Below are positions 24,881-33,835 of a stretch of 64,000 nucleotides of DNA, one piece after another. The stretch comes from Caulobacter sp. UNC358MFTsu5.1 (GTDB taxonomy: Bacteria; Pseudomonadota; Alphaproteobacteria; Caulobacterales; Caulobacteraceae): positions 1 to 64,000 of the forward strand of contig NZ_JONW01000010.1 in NCBI RefSeq assembly GCF_000712075.1, read 5' to 3'. Within the stretch, counting starts at the first letter, position 1. Each line of letters opens with the position of its first letter. The notes beneath the pieces were generated by a model. It searched no databases. It was not told the DNA's origin and worked only from the letters and a program-made list of their open reading frames with translations. The position numbers and the translations under genes are program-made.

Positions 24881-27130
24881 CTAGGGCAGGGGCGTCAGCC
24901 CCTCCGCGCGGACGGTCCAGCCGGACCGGGGGAAGCCGGGGGCTGGCCCCTTGGAGCCGTCCCAGCCGGCGGCCATCATGCCGACGGCCAGAAGCAGCGA
25001 ACCGTTGGACGGGAAATAGGTCTCGGCCGCGCGGCGATAGCCCGGACCGTCGGGACCGACCCCACCGGGCGCGCCGGGCGTGAAGGCGATGGCGTGCTCG
25101 TCGGCGTGAACGCGCGGCGTCATGCCGGTGACGCCCCACTGGTTGTTCTTCAGGTCCTTGAACAGCCAGTCGACCGCGTCCTCCGGCTGGCCCAGACGGG
25201 CGGCGGTCATGGCCACCATCGGGAAGTCCCAGCCCCAGGTCTGGCGCAGGTCCCAGTGGTCTTCGGTGGCCTTGAGCGTCCGGCGCATGGTCTGCGGATC
25301 GATCCGGTCGCCGCCGATCAGGCCGTAGGCCATCAGGAACGAGGGGTGGTCGCGGTTCTCGCACGCGCCCGTCGCGTGGCCGTCGCAGGCGGGCGAGGCG
25401 GCCCGGGTCCAGAGGTCGGGCGAGCTTTCGGTCGCCAGGTAGAGGCCGTCGCGCTGGGGGGCTTTCGACATCTTGTCGATCACGTCGTCCCAGCGCGCCT
25501 CGCGCGGCAGGCCCCGGCGCACCCGCCAGGTCTGGGCGATCTGCAGGCCGCGCCGGAAGTACTCGACCTCGAAGGTCGGGTTCACGGTGGTCAGGGGATC
25601 GTAGTTCTCCTGCACCGGGATGATCGGCGGGCCCAGCACGTAGCGCCCCGCGGCGGCGTCCCAGCGCGGCCAGGCGGCCAGCAGGCGGGCGGTCTGGTCG
25701 ACCAGTTCGCCGTAGCGGGCCAGGATCGCCGGGTCGGGATGGGCCCGGAAGGCCAACTCGGCCATCAGGATCGGGTGCGGCTGCTGCCACATGATGAAGG
25801 GCGAGATCGAGCTGGGGCTGTTGCGACCCTCGGGCCCGGCCATCTTCGGCCACCAGGCGCCCTCGATCCCGTGCCGCCGGGCCTCGGCCCGGGCCTTGGG
25901 CAGGTCGGCCAGGTACCAGGCCAGGCCGCGCTCCAGCTCGGCGGGGCGGCCCCAGGGGGCGAACCAAGCCGAATGCCAGGGATGCATTTCCAGGTGGAAC
26001 TTGCCGTTCCAGCTGTTGGAGAACAGACCCTCCTCCTGGGGCGGCGTGTCGCCCGCGCCGTTCAGGGCCGACAGGTATTGCGACAGCACCACCCGGCGCT
26101 CCAGCTCGGCGGCGCGGGGATCGGTGCTGCCGGTGAAGTCGACGACCCCGCCCTGGGTCCAGTAGTCGCGCCAGCGGGCGGTGACGGCGTCGCGGGCCTG
26201 GGCGTAGGCGAGGGGCGGCGGCGCCTTCGCGGTCCGGCTGAAGCCGACCATCACCACCAGCCGGTCGCCGGCCCCCGGGCGCACCGTGAAGGCATGCGGG
26301 CCGCTGGCCGCGATCGTCGCCCCGGGAGCGTCGATGCTGGACCCGTAGACCGTGCCGTCCAGACGTCGCGACAGGACCAGGCGGCCCGGCGCGCGGCCGG
26401 TGACGGTGGTCGTGTGGCGCTCGGGATGGGTCCAGTCCGACGGGTCGGGATTGAGGTTCGACGACACGCCGGGATAGCGCACCGAAACGCCCAGCCGGCC
26501 GGCCGCCACCAGGGGCGAGACGATCTCGACCAGGACCACGTCGCGGTCGGGCTGGACTCTCGTCTCCACGCGCACCGGCTGGCCGTCATAGACGAAGGTG
26601 CTGGTCAGGACGCCGGTCCACAGGTCCAGGGTCTGGCGGGTCTGGGACAGGTCGGCGAAGGCGGCGGGGCGGCCCTGGGCGTCGCGCAGGCCCAGGGCGA
26701 CGCGGCCCAGCGAGAAGTGGTGCGGGTTCTCGCGCAGCCAGGCGTCGGCCGGATCGGGTTTCTCCAGCCCGCCCTTCATCCAGGCGTAGGGCTGCTTGCC
26801 GCGCCCCGGGACGTCCACCGGGGTCAGGCCGTCGGCCTCGGTGTAGCCCTTGGGGTTGGGGAAGCTGTGCCAGGACCACTGGGCCATGGTCAGCAGCGGG
26901 GCCAGGGGCGAGTACTGCTCGGGGAAGGTCTGCAGGCCGGTGATGTCGGCGGTGAAGCCCAGCCGGCCGTTGCCGACCATCATCGGCGCGTGCGGATCGA
27001 CGGCGGTCAGGCTGGGGTCGTGGCGCGAGACCAGGGCGTGGCGGTCGATCGGCTGGGCGAGGGCGGGACCCGCGACGGCCAGGGCGAGGCCAATGGCAAG
27101 CGGGGCGGCCAGCGAAGCAAGGCGGATCAC
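24881..27130 (-). CDS. Secreted six-hairpin glycosidase-like enzyme, family not recognised
   Basis: 749 residues from a GTG that overlaps the GH43 stop codon (GTGA), so the two are translationally coupled. A signal peptide ends GPALAQ. The N-terminal half looks like the beta-sandwich of (alpha/alpha)6 glycosidases (GNGRLGFTADITGLQTFPE, close to the GNG-GxG start of GH65/GH95-type proteins). The second half has the helical barrel, with WNGKFHLEMHPWHSAWFAPW as its most distinctive stretch, and PFIMWQQPHPILMAEL and RQTWGWDFPMVAMTAARL further on. By location it should remove a side sugar or disaccharide from rhamnogalacturonan. I cannot assign a CAZy family with confidence. Confidence 0.7.
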   Translation of the reverse strand: MIRLASLAAPLAIGLALAVAGPALAQPIDRHALVSRHDPSLTAVDPHAPMMVGNGRLGFTADITGLQTFPEQYSPLAPLLTMAQWSWHSFPNPKGYTEADGLTPVDVPGRGKQPYAWMKGGLEKPDPADAWLRENPHHFSLGRVALGLRDAQGRPAAFADLSQTRQTLDLWTGVLTSTFVYDGQPVRVETRVQPDRDVVLVEIVSPLVAAGRLGVSVRYPGVSSNLNPDPSDWTHPERHTTTVTGRAPGRLVLSRRLDGTVYGSSIDAPGATIAASGPHAFTVRPGAGDRLVVMVGFSRTAKAPPPLAYAQARDAVTARWRDYWTQGGVVDFTGSTDPRAAELERRVVLSQYLSALNGAGDTPPQEEGLFSNSWNGKFHLEMHPWHSAWFAPWGRPAELERGLAWYLADLPKARAEARRHGIEGAWWPKMAGPEGRNSPSSISPFIMWQQPHPILMAELAFRAHPDPAILARYGELVDQTARLLAAWPRWDAAAGRYVLGPPIIPVQENYDPLTTVNPTFEVEYFRRGLQIAQTWRVRRGLPREARWDDVIDKMSKAPQRDGLYLATESSPDLWTRAASPACDGHATGACENRDHPSFLMAYGLIGGDRIDPQTMRRTLKATEDHWDLRQTWGWDFPMVAMTAARLGQPEDAVDWLFKDLKNNQWGVTGMTPRVHADEHAIAFTPGAPGGVGPDGPGYRRAAETYFPSNGSLLLAVGMMAAGWDGSKGPAPGFPRSGWTVRAEGLTPLP

Positions 27131-28761
27131 GGCGTCACCGCCTTGACCGTCACCCAATCGAAGTCGGCGACGCCCGGCTTCGCCTGGCCCGGGTCGCTGT
27201 AGGTGAACAGGGCCGGCCGCGCGCCTTTCCACCAGCTGAAGCGCAGCGGGGCGGGGCCGCCCAAGGCGACGAAGGTCTTGCCGCCGTCCAGGCTGTAGCT
27301 GTAGCGCGCGGTCTGGTCGGCGACCTCGACCCGCAGGTCCAGGACCTTGGCGGCCAGGGCGGGACCGGAACCTTCGACGCCCGCCGACGAGAAGGCCACG
27401 CGCGCGGCGCCGTCCTTCCGGACCACGCCGATCCAGCTGATCCCCTGGCCGAACATCGCCAGGCCCGCGCGCTGGCCGTCGACCAGGCCGCCGGCGTCGA
27501 GGCGCGCGGTGATCACCGAATGCTCGGCCTGCAGCACCTGGGTCAGGGTGTTGCGGGCCGAGACCAGGTTCGGCGCCGGGGCCGAGGTCAGGCGCAGGAA
27601 GCCGGGGCGCTTCGTCAGGCTCCAGCGGCGGTCGTCGGGATTGTGGTTCCACTCCCACTGCGGCCCCAGCCGGGGCGCGGCGAAGGTGTCGGAGGTCTGG
27701 GGCTGGACCGGCGGGAAGCGCCCCCCGACATCGGGCATGGCGTGCTCGGCCACCGGCTGGCCGGCGGTCTCGTCGGGCCCGGCCCCCGGGATCGGCTCGC
27801 CCATGACCGGCCAGTCGTCCTTCCAGGACACCGGCTGCAGGTGGACGATGCGGCCATAGGCGCCGGCGCTGTTGAAGTGGACGAACCAGCCCTGGCCGGA
27901 CGGGGTCTCGACCCAGCCGCCCTGGTGCGGGCCCTTCCAGGCGGTCCGGCCCGGCGCCAGCACCGCGCGGTGCTCGTAGGGACCCCAGATGTTCCGCGAG
28001 CGGAGCACCGCCTGCGGGCCGGTCTCGACCCCGCCGATCGGCGCGAAGATGTAGTACCAGCCGTTGCGCTTGTAGAGCTTGGGTCCCTCCAGCACGGGCA
28101 GGGTCTTGGGGTCCTCGACGATGACCTTGCCGGCGTCGAGCACCGACTTGCCGTCAGGCGCCATGCGATGCAGCACCAGCGGCCCGGCCCCGACCTTGCC
28201 GTGGATCAGATAGGCCTGGCCGTCGTCGTCCCAGAAGGGGCAGGGATCTTCCAGGCCCGCCTGGGCGATCACCGCGACCGGCGCGCTCCACGGCCCCTCG
28301 GGCCGCTTGGCGGTGGAGACGAAGATCCCCTCGTTGGGCGTGGGGAAGTAGACGTAGAACAGCCCGTCGTGATGGCGGATCGACGGGGCCCAGACGCCGC
28401 CGGCGTAGCGCTGGCCCACCGTCCGCTGGTCGCGCGGCATCCGCGCGCCCGTGTCGTCGGTGGGGACGGGACCGGGCAGGTCGTATTCCGGCGCGAAGAT
28501 CAGCTTCGGCAGCACGTGGCCCAGGATCGTCCAGTGGACCAGGTCCCGGGACTCCAGCACCGGCAGGCCCGGCGAGAAATGGAAGGTCGAGGCGACCATG
28601 TAGTAGCGGTCGCCGACCCGGATCACGTCCGGGTCCGAATAGTCGGCGTGCAGGATCGGGTTGCGGTAGGTCGCCGCCGGCTGCGCGGCCAAGACGGGCG
28701 CGGCGGCCATCGCCAGCGCCAGGGCCGAAAGTCCCGCCAGTCCAAGCTGCTTCACGCGCAT
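27127..28761 (-). CDS. GH43 glycosidase (arabinofuranosidase/xylosidase type) with C-terminal sandwich domain
   Basis: 544 residues with a signal peptide (ending AAPVLAAQ). The five-bladed GH43 domain shows the catalytic set: Asp43 in YSDPDV (base), Asp172 in LEDPCPF (pKa modulator) and Glu225 in LEGPKL (acid). From about residue 355 there is a concanavalin-like C-terminal domain (FAAPRLGPQWEWNHNPDD, GLAMFGQG, SYSLDGGKTF) like that of GH43 subfamily 12 and xylosidase enzymes. It would cleave arabinose (or xylose) from pectin side chains. It overlaps the six-hairpin glycosidase start by 4 bases. Confidence 0.87.
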   Translation of the reverse strand: MRVKQLGLAGLSALALAMAAAPVLAAQPAATYRNPILHADYSDPDVIRVGDRYYMVASTFHFSPGLPVLESRDLVHWTILGHVLPKLIFAPEYDLPGPVPTDDTGARMPRDQRTVGQRYAGGVWAPSIRHHDGLFYVYFPTPNEGIFVSTAKRPEGPWSAPVAVIAQAGLEDPCPFWDDDGQAYLIHGKVGAGPLVLHRMAPDGKSVLDAGKVIVEDPKTLPVLEGPKLYKRNGWYYIFAPIGGVETGPQAVLRSRNIWGPYEHRAVLAPGRTAWKGPHQGGWVETPSGQGWFVHFNSAGAYGRIVHLQPVSWKDDWPVMGEPIPGAGPDETAGQPVAEHAMPDVGGRFPPVQPQTSDTFAAPRLGPQWEWNHNPDDRRWSLTKRPGFLRLTSAPAPNLVSARNTLTQVLQAEHSVITARLDAGGLVDGQRAGLAMFGQGISWIGVVRKDGAARVAFSSAGVEGSGPALAAKVLDLRVEVADQTARYSYSLDGGKTFVALGGPAPLRFSWWKGARPALFTYSDPGQAKPGVADFDWVTVKAVTP

Positions 28762-28859
28762 CGCACAGGTCCCATCACGACGATCAGAGGGCGGTCGGGC
28801 GCGCGCAGGGCGGGGAAGGACCGCCGAACGGACGCGCGCCCGGGTCAGGAGGAAGCGTC

Positions 28860-28893
28860 GAGCGGTCCGGGGTGATCAGGCCCGGTCCCGCTC
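28860..28893. promoter_or_regulatory. Stable hairpin between the TonB receptor and GH43 genes
   Basis: GAGCGGTCCGGGG (28860-28872) pairs, with small internal mismatches, with CCCGGTCCCGCTC (28881-28893). No T-run follows in either direction, so it is more likely a processing or mRNA-stability hairpin than an intrinsic terminator. Confidence 0.4.
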
Positions 28894-28924
28894 GAACAGA
28901 AACACACGTCTCCTCCGGACGTCT

Positions 28925-31900
28925 CTAGAACTTCAGCTTGCCGCCCAGGAAGAAGGTGGTTCCCAGGACGTCGTAGGTGGCCGCGTAGGTGTTGGCCGAC
29001 GGCGACGAGCTGCCCAGGACCGGCGGGTCCCGGTCGGCGATGTTGTTGACGCCGCCGTACACCTGGACGTTCTCGACGATGTCGTAGGTGAACGAGGCGT
29101 CGAAGTAGTTCTGGGCCGGCAGCTTGGGGTTGGTCAGGGTGTCCAGGCTCGGAACGGTCCCGCCCGCGCGCTTGGGCAGGATGTACTTGTCGGTCATGAC
29201 CTCGCCGACATAGCGGTGGCGCAGGTTCAGGGTCAGCGGGCCGGTGCGCCAGATCACCTGCGTGCCGCCCTTCCATTCGGGGATCGGCTGGCCGCAGGTC
29301 GGACCGTAGGCGCCCACGCAGTAGTTCTTGATGTTCGGGAAGGCCTGGACGGGGGTCGAGGTGAACTCGTCCAGCCAGGTCCACTGGGTGGAGATCTCGA
29401 ACCGGCTGTCCTGGCTGAGGCCCGGGATGCCGAAGTCGGCGCTGAACCGGTAGTTGGCCACGAAGTCGACGCCGGCGGTCTTCAGGCCGCCGGTGTTGGC
29501 GTTGGTGATCGTCGCGTAATAGGGCGGGGCGATCTCGCCGGTGACCGGGTTGCGCTTGATCGCCTGGCAGAACTCGCTCGAGGCGTTCTGGACGATGTTG
29601 TAGCAGAGGTTGAGGGTGTTGTTCAGGCCGCCGCCCAAGGCCGAGATCGCGCCGTCCAGGTTGATGTTGAAGTAGTCGATGCTGACGGCCAGGCCGGGCA
29701 GGGCGCGTGGGGTGATGACGGCGCCGAACGTGTAGGTGTCCGACTTCTCGATGCCGACGTTCGGATTGCCGCCCTGCAGGTTGCCGATGATCGTGTTGGA
29801 CTGCACGCCGGGCGTGAAGACCGCCGCGGCCGGGACGCCGGTGGCCACGCAGACGGCGCGGACGGCGGCGGTCTGCTGGGCGACGGGGGCGCGGCTCGAG
29901 CACGGGTCGGTGGCCGCGTCGAAGCTCTGGGCCAGGCCGCCGTACAGCTCGCCGACGTTCGGGGCGCGGATGGCGTGCTGGAACTGGCCGCGGAAGTTGA
30001 CGTCGGACGTCACCTGCCAGGCGCCGCCGACCGAGTAGGTCCAGACCCCGCCGACGCCCTTCAGGTTATAGTCGGAGTAGCGGAAGGCGCCGTTGGCGCT
30101 GAGGTTCTTGACGAACGGCAGGTCGGCCAGGATCGGCACGCGGGCCTCGCCGTAGACTTCCTTGACGATCGTGCTGCCGCCGGTCGGCAGGCCGGGGTTG
30201 AAGCCGACCACGTCGCCCGAGCGCAGGAACTCGTCGGGGGTGTAGCGGGCCGAGTTGTAGCGCCACTCGAAGCCGGTGGAGAAGTCGACCGGGCCGGCCG
30301 GCAGGCTGAAGGCCTCGCCCGACAGGTTGGCCGCCGCGACCTGCTGCTCGGCCTCGGTGATGTTGGTGGCCGCGATCGAGATCGCCTGGACCCCGGCCGT
30401 CGAGATGTTGGCCCCGAAGATGTTCAGCACCGGCGGGGCGCCGCCCACCGACAGCAGGTTGGCCTGGAAGCGGCTGCGCGAGGCGTTGCCCTCCTGGTGG
30501 TCGGTCTCGGAGGTGCGGGCGTAGGTGTAGTAGGCGTCGTAGCTGAGGTTGCGCAGGAAGCTGTCCGAGACGCTGCCCAGGTCGCCGCGCAGGCCGGTCG
30601 CGAAGCGCCAGACGTTGCGCTCGGCGTTGTTGCGGCGCAGGCCGATCTCCTTGAGGCGGCGGCCGACATTGATCACCGCCAGGCCGTCGCCGGCCACGGT
30701 GGTGCGGGTGGCGGTGCCGGTGGTCACCGTCGTGGTCCCCACCTCCTTCAGGTCCATCTGCCGGAGCACCTCCTGCATCTGGGGCGAGAGATAGGGGTTG
30801 TTGGTGTTGAACAGGAACGGGCCGTTGATGTTGGTCGGCGCCAGCTGCATGTCGACGACGTTGTTGCTGAAGTGGCCCTCCACGTAGCCCGTCATCCGGC
30901 TGTTGAAGTCGTAGTGGCTGAAGGCGTTCAGCATCCAGCGCTTCTGCGGGATGATCAGGTAGTTGTCGGGACCCAGGTTGAAGTCGTCCTGCGGGGTCAG
31001 GGCGGGGCGGGCCGTCGTGCCGGCGGTGTCGAAGGTGAAGCCGCGCGAGCCCATGCCGCTCAGGCCGGCGGCGATCAGGGCCGCGTCCAGGCCCGGGGTC
31101 GAGCCCGCGCCGCCGACGGTCGGCACGCCGGTGAAGCGGCCGTTGGGGATGTCGCCGCTGCCGCCGGCGATCAGGCCCATGCGGCCGCCGGCCTGGGCGC
31201 AGGTCTGGCCGGCCGGGATGGCCAGCGGCACGCCGGCCTTGCTCTTGCTGAACGAGCCGGCGGTGACGCAGCCGTCCGACAGGGAGTCATAGGTCCAGTG
31301 CCCGCGCATGCCGCGCGAGATGGCGCCGCGATCCAGGTAGTTGACCGAGACCACGGCGTTGCCGCGGCCCTCGGCGAAGTTGCCGCCCACCGTCAGGTCG
31401 AGGTTGTAGGTCGGGGTGGTGGTGTGGCTGTCCCAGCTGGTCTGGCCGTTGAGTTCGACCCCTTCGAAATCCTCGCGCATGATGAAGTTGACGACGCCGG
31501 TGATGGCGTCCGAGCCGTAGACCGCCGACGAGCCGCCGGTCACCACCTCGGTCTGCTTGATCAGCGAGACGGGGATCGTGTTGATGTCGGTGGTCTGGTC
31601 GGCGCCGGCGATGGCGAAGCGCCGGCCGTTGACCAGCACCAGGTTCCGCTGCGCCCCGAAGCCGCGCAGGTTCAGCGTGGCGGTGCCGCCGGGCACGGTG
31701 TTGGCGGTCTGGCCGTTGTTCTGCGAGCCCACGAACTGCGGGTTGGTGCCCAGCAGCTGTTCGGCGTTCACAGTGCCGGACAGCTTGAACTCCTCGGCCC
31801 CCACGACCGACACCGGCGTCGGTGCGCTGAAGCCCCGCGAGGCCAGGCGCGAGCCGGTGACCACCACGGTCTCGACCGTCGATGCGTCGTCGTTGGCGGT

Positions 31901-31999
31901 CGCCGGCGGCGTGGCCTGGGCTTGTGCCAGCGCTGGCACAAGCAGCAGAGCCGCGGCCAGGACGGCGGGCGAAGCCGCGCCGAAGTAGTGCTTGTTCAT
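28925..31999 (-). CDS. TonB-dependent outer-membrane receptor (pectin/RG-I locus)
   Basis: 1024 residues; ATG 31999 with AGGAGGGAACGACA before it. Signal peptide ends ALAQAQA; TonB box STVETVVVTGSRL; plug sequences LNLRGFGAQRNLVLVNGRR and TGGSSAVYGSDAITGVVNFI; barrel ends in GGKLKF. It would carry rhamnogalacturonan or arabinan oligosaccharides into the periplasm. It lies 53 bases after GH28 in the same direction. Unusually, the codons for the signal peptide contain a 22-bp perfect palindrome (31921-31942) that matches operators of the nearby LacI gene. Confidence 0.92.
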   Translation of the reverse strand: MNKHYFGAASPAVLAAALLLVPALAQAQATPPATANDDASTVETVVVTGSRLASRGFSAPTPVSVVGAEEFKLSGTVNAEQLLGTNPQFVGSQNNGQTANTVPGGTATLNLRGFGAQRNLVLVNGRRFAIAGADQTTDINTIPVSLIKQTEVVTGGSSAVYGSDAITGVVNFIMREDFEGVELNGQTSWDSHTTTPTYNLDLTVGGNFAEGRGNAVVSVNYLDRGAISRGMRGHWTYDSLSDGCVTAGSFSKSKAGVPLAIPAGQTCAQAGGRMGLIAGGSGDIPNGRFTGVPTVGGAGSTPGLDAALIAAGLSGMGSRGFTFDTAGTTARPALTPQDDFNLGPDNYLIIPQKRWMLNAFSHYDFNSRMTGYVEGHFSNNVVDMQLAPTNINGPFLFNTNNPYLSPQMQEVLRQMDLKEVGTTTVTTGTATRTTVAGDGLAVINVGRRLKEIGLRRNNAERNVWRFATGLRGDLGSVSDSFLRNLSYDAYYTYARTSETDHQEGNASRSRFQANLLSVGGAPPVLNIFGANISTAGVQAISIAATNITEAEQQVAAANLSGEAFSLPAGPVDFSTGFEWRYNSARYTPDEFLRSGDVVGFNPGLPTGGSTIVKEVYGEARVPILADLPFVKNLSANGAFRYSDYNLKGVGGVWTYSVGGAWQVTSDVNFRGQFQHAIRAPNVGELYGGLAQSFDAATDPCSSRAPVAQQTAAVRAVCVATGVPAAAVFTPGVQSNTIIGNLQGGNPNVGIEKSDTYTFGAVITPRALPGLAVSIDYFNINLDGAISALGGGLNNTLNLCYNIVQNASSEFCQAIKRNPVTGEIAPPYYATITNANTGGLKTAGVDFVANYRFSADFGIPGLSQDSRFEISTQWTWLDEFTSTPVQAFPNIKNYCVGAYGPTCGQPIPEWKGGTQVIWRTGPLTLNLRHRYVGEVMTDKYILPKRAGGTVPSLDTLTNPKLPAQNYFDASFTYDIVENVQVYGGVNNIADRDPPVLGSSSPSANTYAATYDVLGTTFFLGGKLKF
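31921..31942. promoter_or_regulatory. 22-bp perfect palindrome inside the receptor signal-peptide codons
   Basis: The arm CTTGTGCCAGC is followed directly by its exact complement GCTGGCACAAG, so 11 bp mirror 11 bp. The middle 14 bases, TGCCAGCGCTGGCA, are identical to the palindrome at 33750-33763 before the LacI gene. It encodes part of LVPALAQAQ, about 58-79 bases inside the receptor gene. A repressor bound here would block transcription; RNA would form a strong hairpin. Confidence 0.65.
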
Positions 32000-32052
32000 T
32001 GTCGTTCCCTCCTGAGGCGGCTCTTGGGGCCGCTCGTTGCGCATAAGGTCGG

Positions 32053-33642
32053 TTAGAAGGTCTGGCTGACGGTCCCGTCGAAACGGTGATCCTCGAGCCA
32101 GCGGCCGCCGAAGCTCCGGAAGCCCGTGACCTGGTCCAGCGCGAAGTTGGCCGGGGCCTTGGGCAGGCGGAGTCGGAAGAGGTCGATGTCCTGGACGTCC
32201 CGCATCCAGAAGGCGGGGCGGGCGTCGGGCGCCTCGACCGCGATCTCGACGTTGCTCATCTCGATGTTGCGGGCGTGGCGGATGAAGAAGCCGGTGGCGG
32301 GCAGGTCGCCGAACATGTCCGGGTCCGGATAGGCCTTGTCGGCCTCGGGCGGCTGGCGGCGGGCCAGCTCGGCCGAGCCGCCGCCCTGCGAATGGAAGTA
32401 GACGTCGCTGATCTTGACGTCCTCGACCGGATGGCCGGCCACGCCGGCGATGATCGAGGGCTGGAACGTGGCCCCGTGGCTGACGATGTTCTGGATCGTG
32501 ATCCGCCGCAGCTTGCCCACCTCGACGCCGGCCGGGCCGCGCATGCGGCTGCCCAGGCGCAGGAACAGGGGCGGGAAGCCCAGGCCGCGCATGGTGATGT
32601 TGCTGATGGCGATGTCTTCGGTCAGCGCCCCGTCCATCGTCTCCAGGGCGATGCCGTAGCAGTGGTCGAACACGCAGTTGGTGATCGTCACGTTCTTGAA
32701 GCCGCCGTTCGACTCCGTGCCCAGCTTGATCCGGCCGTAGCCGTGGAAGCCGGGCGGCATGGTCTTCCAGGTGCCGTCGATCACCGAGCCCATCTCGTAG
32801 TTGCCGGTCAGCAGGCAGTCGGAGATCGTCAGGTTCTCGGTGGGGCGGGCATAGCCCAGGGCGAACGAGCTCTTGGGGCAGATGCCGTCGTCCCACGGCG
32901 AGTTGATCGTGCAGTTGGTGACCCGCACGTTGCGGCAGCAGTCGATGTCCAGGCCGTCGCGGTTGGTGTCGACGATCAGGTTGTCGATCGTCATGTTGTC
33001 CACGCCCGTGGCCAGCAGGGCGAACCAGCCGCCTTGCAGGATCTTGAAATCGCGCAGCAGCACGTTGCGGCAGTTCTTCAGGGCGATCGCCTTGTCGCCG
33101 ACGCCGGGGCCGGAAACGTCCGGCGGATCGTCGGGGAAGCGGTGGCCGCGGGTCAGGCCCTTTCCCCAGATCAGGCCGGTCCCGACGATGGCGATGTCGT
33201 GCAGGCCCTCGCCGAAGATCAGGCTGTTGGTCCAGTGGCTGTGACCGTAGTCCTGATAGGCGTTGCCGGCGCCGGGGCCGGGATCGTCATAGCCGTTGGG
33301 CGCGACGCCGGTCGGGGCGGCTGCCAGCAGCACGGCGCCTTCGCCCAGGTGCAGGGTGACCCTGCTCTTCAGGCGCAGGGTGTAGCAGGCGTAGGTCCCG
33401 GGCGGGAAATGCACGACGCCGCCGCCCTGGGCCGCGGCGGCGTCGATGGCCTTGTTGACGGCGGGGGAGTCGACGGCCGCGCCGTCGCCCACGGCGCCGA
33501 AGTCGCGGATGTTGAACCAGTGGGCGGCCGGGTCGGTGCGCTTGGCCCGAAGGTCTTGGGGTTGGGCGGAAGCAGGGGCGGCGGAGAGCGCCGAGGCGCC
33601 GGCCAGGCCCGCGAGCACGAGCCCTCTTCGATCCAGTCTCAT
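32053..33642 (-). CDS. GH28 family glycosidase (polygalacturonase / rhamnogalacturonan hydrolase)
   Basis: 529 residues with an RR-containing export signal (LDRRGLVLAGLAGASALS...ASAQ). The parallel beta-helix of GH28 starts at FGAVGDGAAVDSPAVNKAI. Catalytic-region motifs: DTNRDGLDID (residues 225-234, where the family usually has NTD), WDDGICPKS (Asp251, Asp252) and FHGYGRIKLGTESNGGF (about 299-315). It would hydrolyse galacturonosyl linkages in pectin or RG-I outside the inner membrane. GAGGGG lies before ATG 33642. It heads the minus-strand operon that runs to rhaT and shares its promoter region with the divergent LacI gene. Confidence 0.88.
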   Translation of the reverse strand: MRLDRRGLVLAGLAGASALSAAPASAQPQDLRAKRTDPAAHWFNIRDFGAVGDGAAVDSPAVNKAIDAAAAQGGGVVHFPPGTYACYTLRLKSRVTLHLGEGAVLLAAAPTGVAPNGYDDPGPGAGNAYQDYGHSHWTNSLIFGEGLHDIAIVGTGLIWGKGLTRGHRFPDDPPDVSGPGVGDKAIALKNCRNVLLRDFKILQGGWFALLATGVDNMTIDNLIVDTNRDGLDIDCCRNVRVTNCTINSPWDDGICPKSSFALGYARPTENLTISDCLLTGNYEMGSVIDGTWKTMPPGFHGYGRIKLGTESNGGFKNVTITNCVFDHCYGIALETMDGALTEDIAISNITMRGLGFPPLFLRLGSRMRGPAGVEVGKLRRITIQNIVSHGATFQPSIIAGVAGHPVEDVKISDVYFHSQGGGSAELARRQPPEADKAYPDPDMFGDLPATGFFIRHARNIEMSNVEIAVEAPDARPAFWMRDVQDIDLFRLRLPKAPANFALDQVTGFRSFGGRWLEDHRFDGTVSQTF

Positions 33643-33706
33643 CCTGCGCGTCCCCTCGTTGAAAACCTGTCTTCCGCAGGCTCGTTGCAGGCAGGAAACA
33701 GTCGGA

Positions 33707-33784
33707 TACCACCGGTGTCAAATGATTTTGGTACCGGTAGCATTGAAAATGCCAGCGCTGGCACATGAGCTGCTAGCGCTGGCA
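33707..33784. promoter_or_regulatory. Array of four phased LacI-type operators
   Basis: Four CG-centred 14-mers lie in the divergent GH28 / LacI promoter: TACCACCGGTGTCA (33707-33720), TGGTACCGGTAGCA (33729-33742), TGCCAGCGCTGGCA (33750-33763, perfect palindrome) and TGCTAGCGCTGGCA (33771-33784). Starts are 22, 21 and 21 bases apart, two helical turns each, so all face the same side of the DNA. Confidence 0.7.
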
Positions 33785-33835
33785 ACGCTGTCAAAGGCGC
33801 GCTATGCCATATGGTGGGAAAACGGGAGGGCTTCG

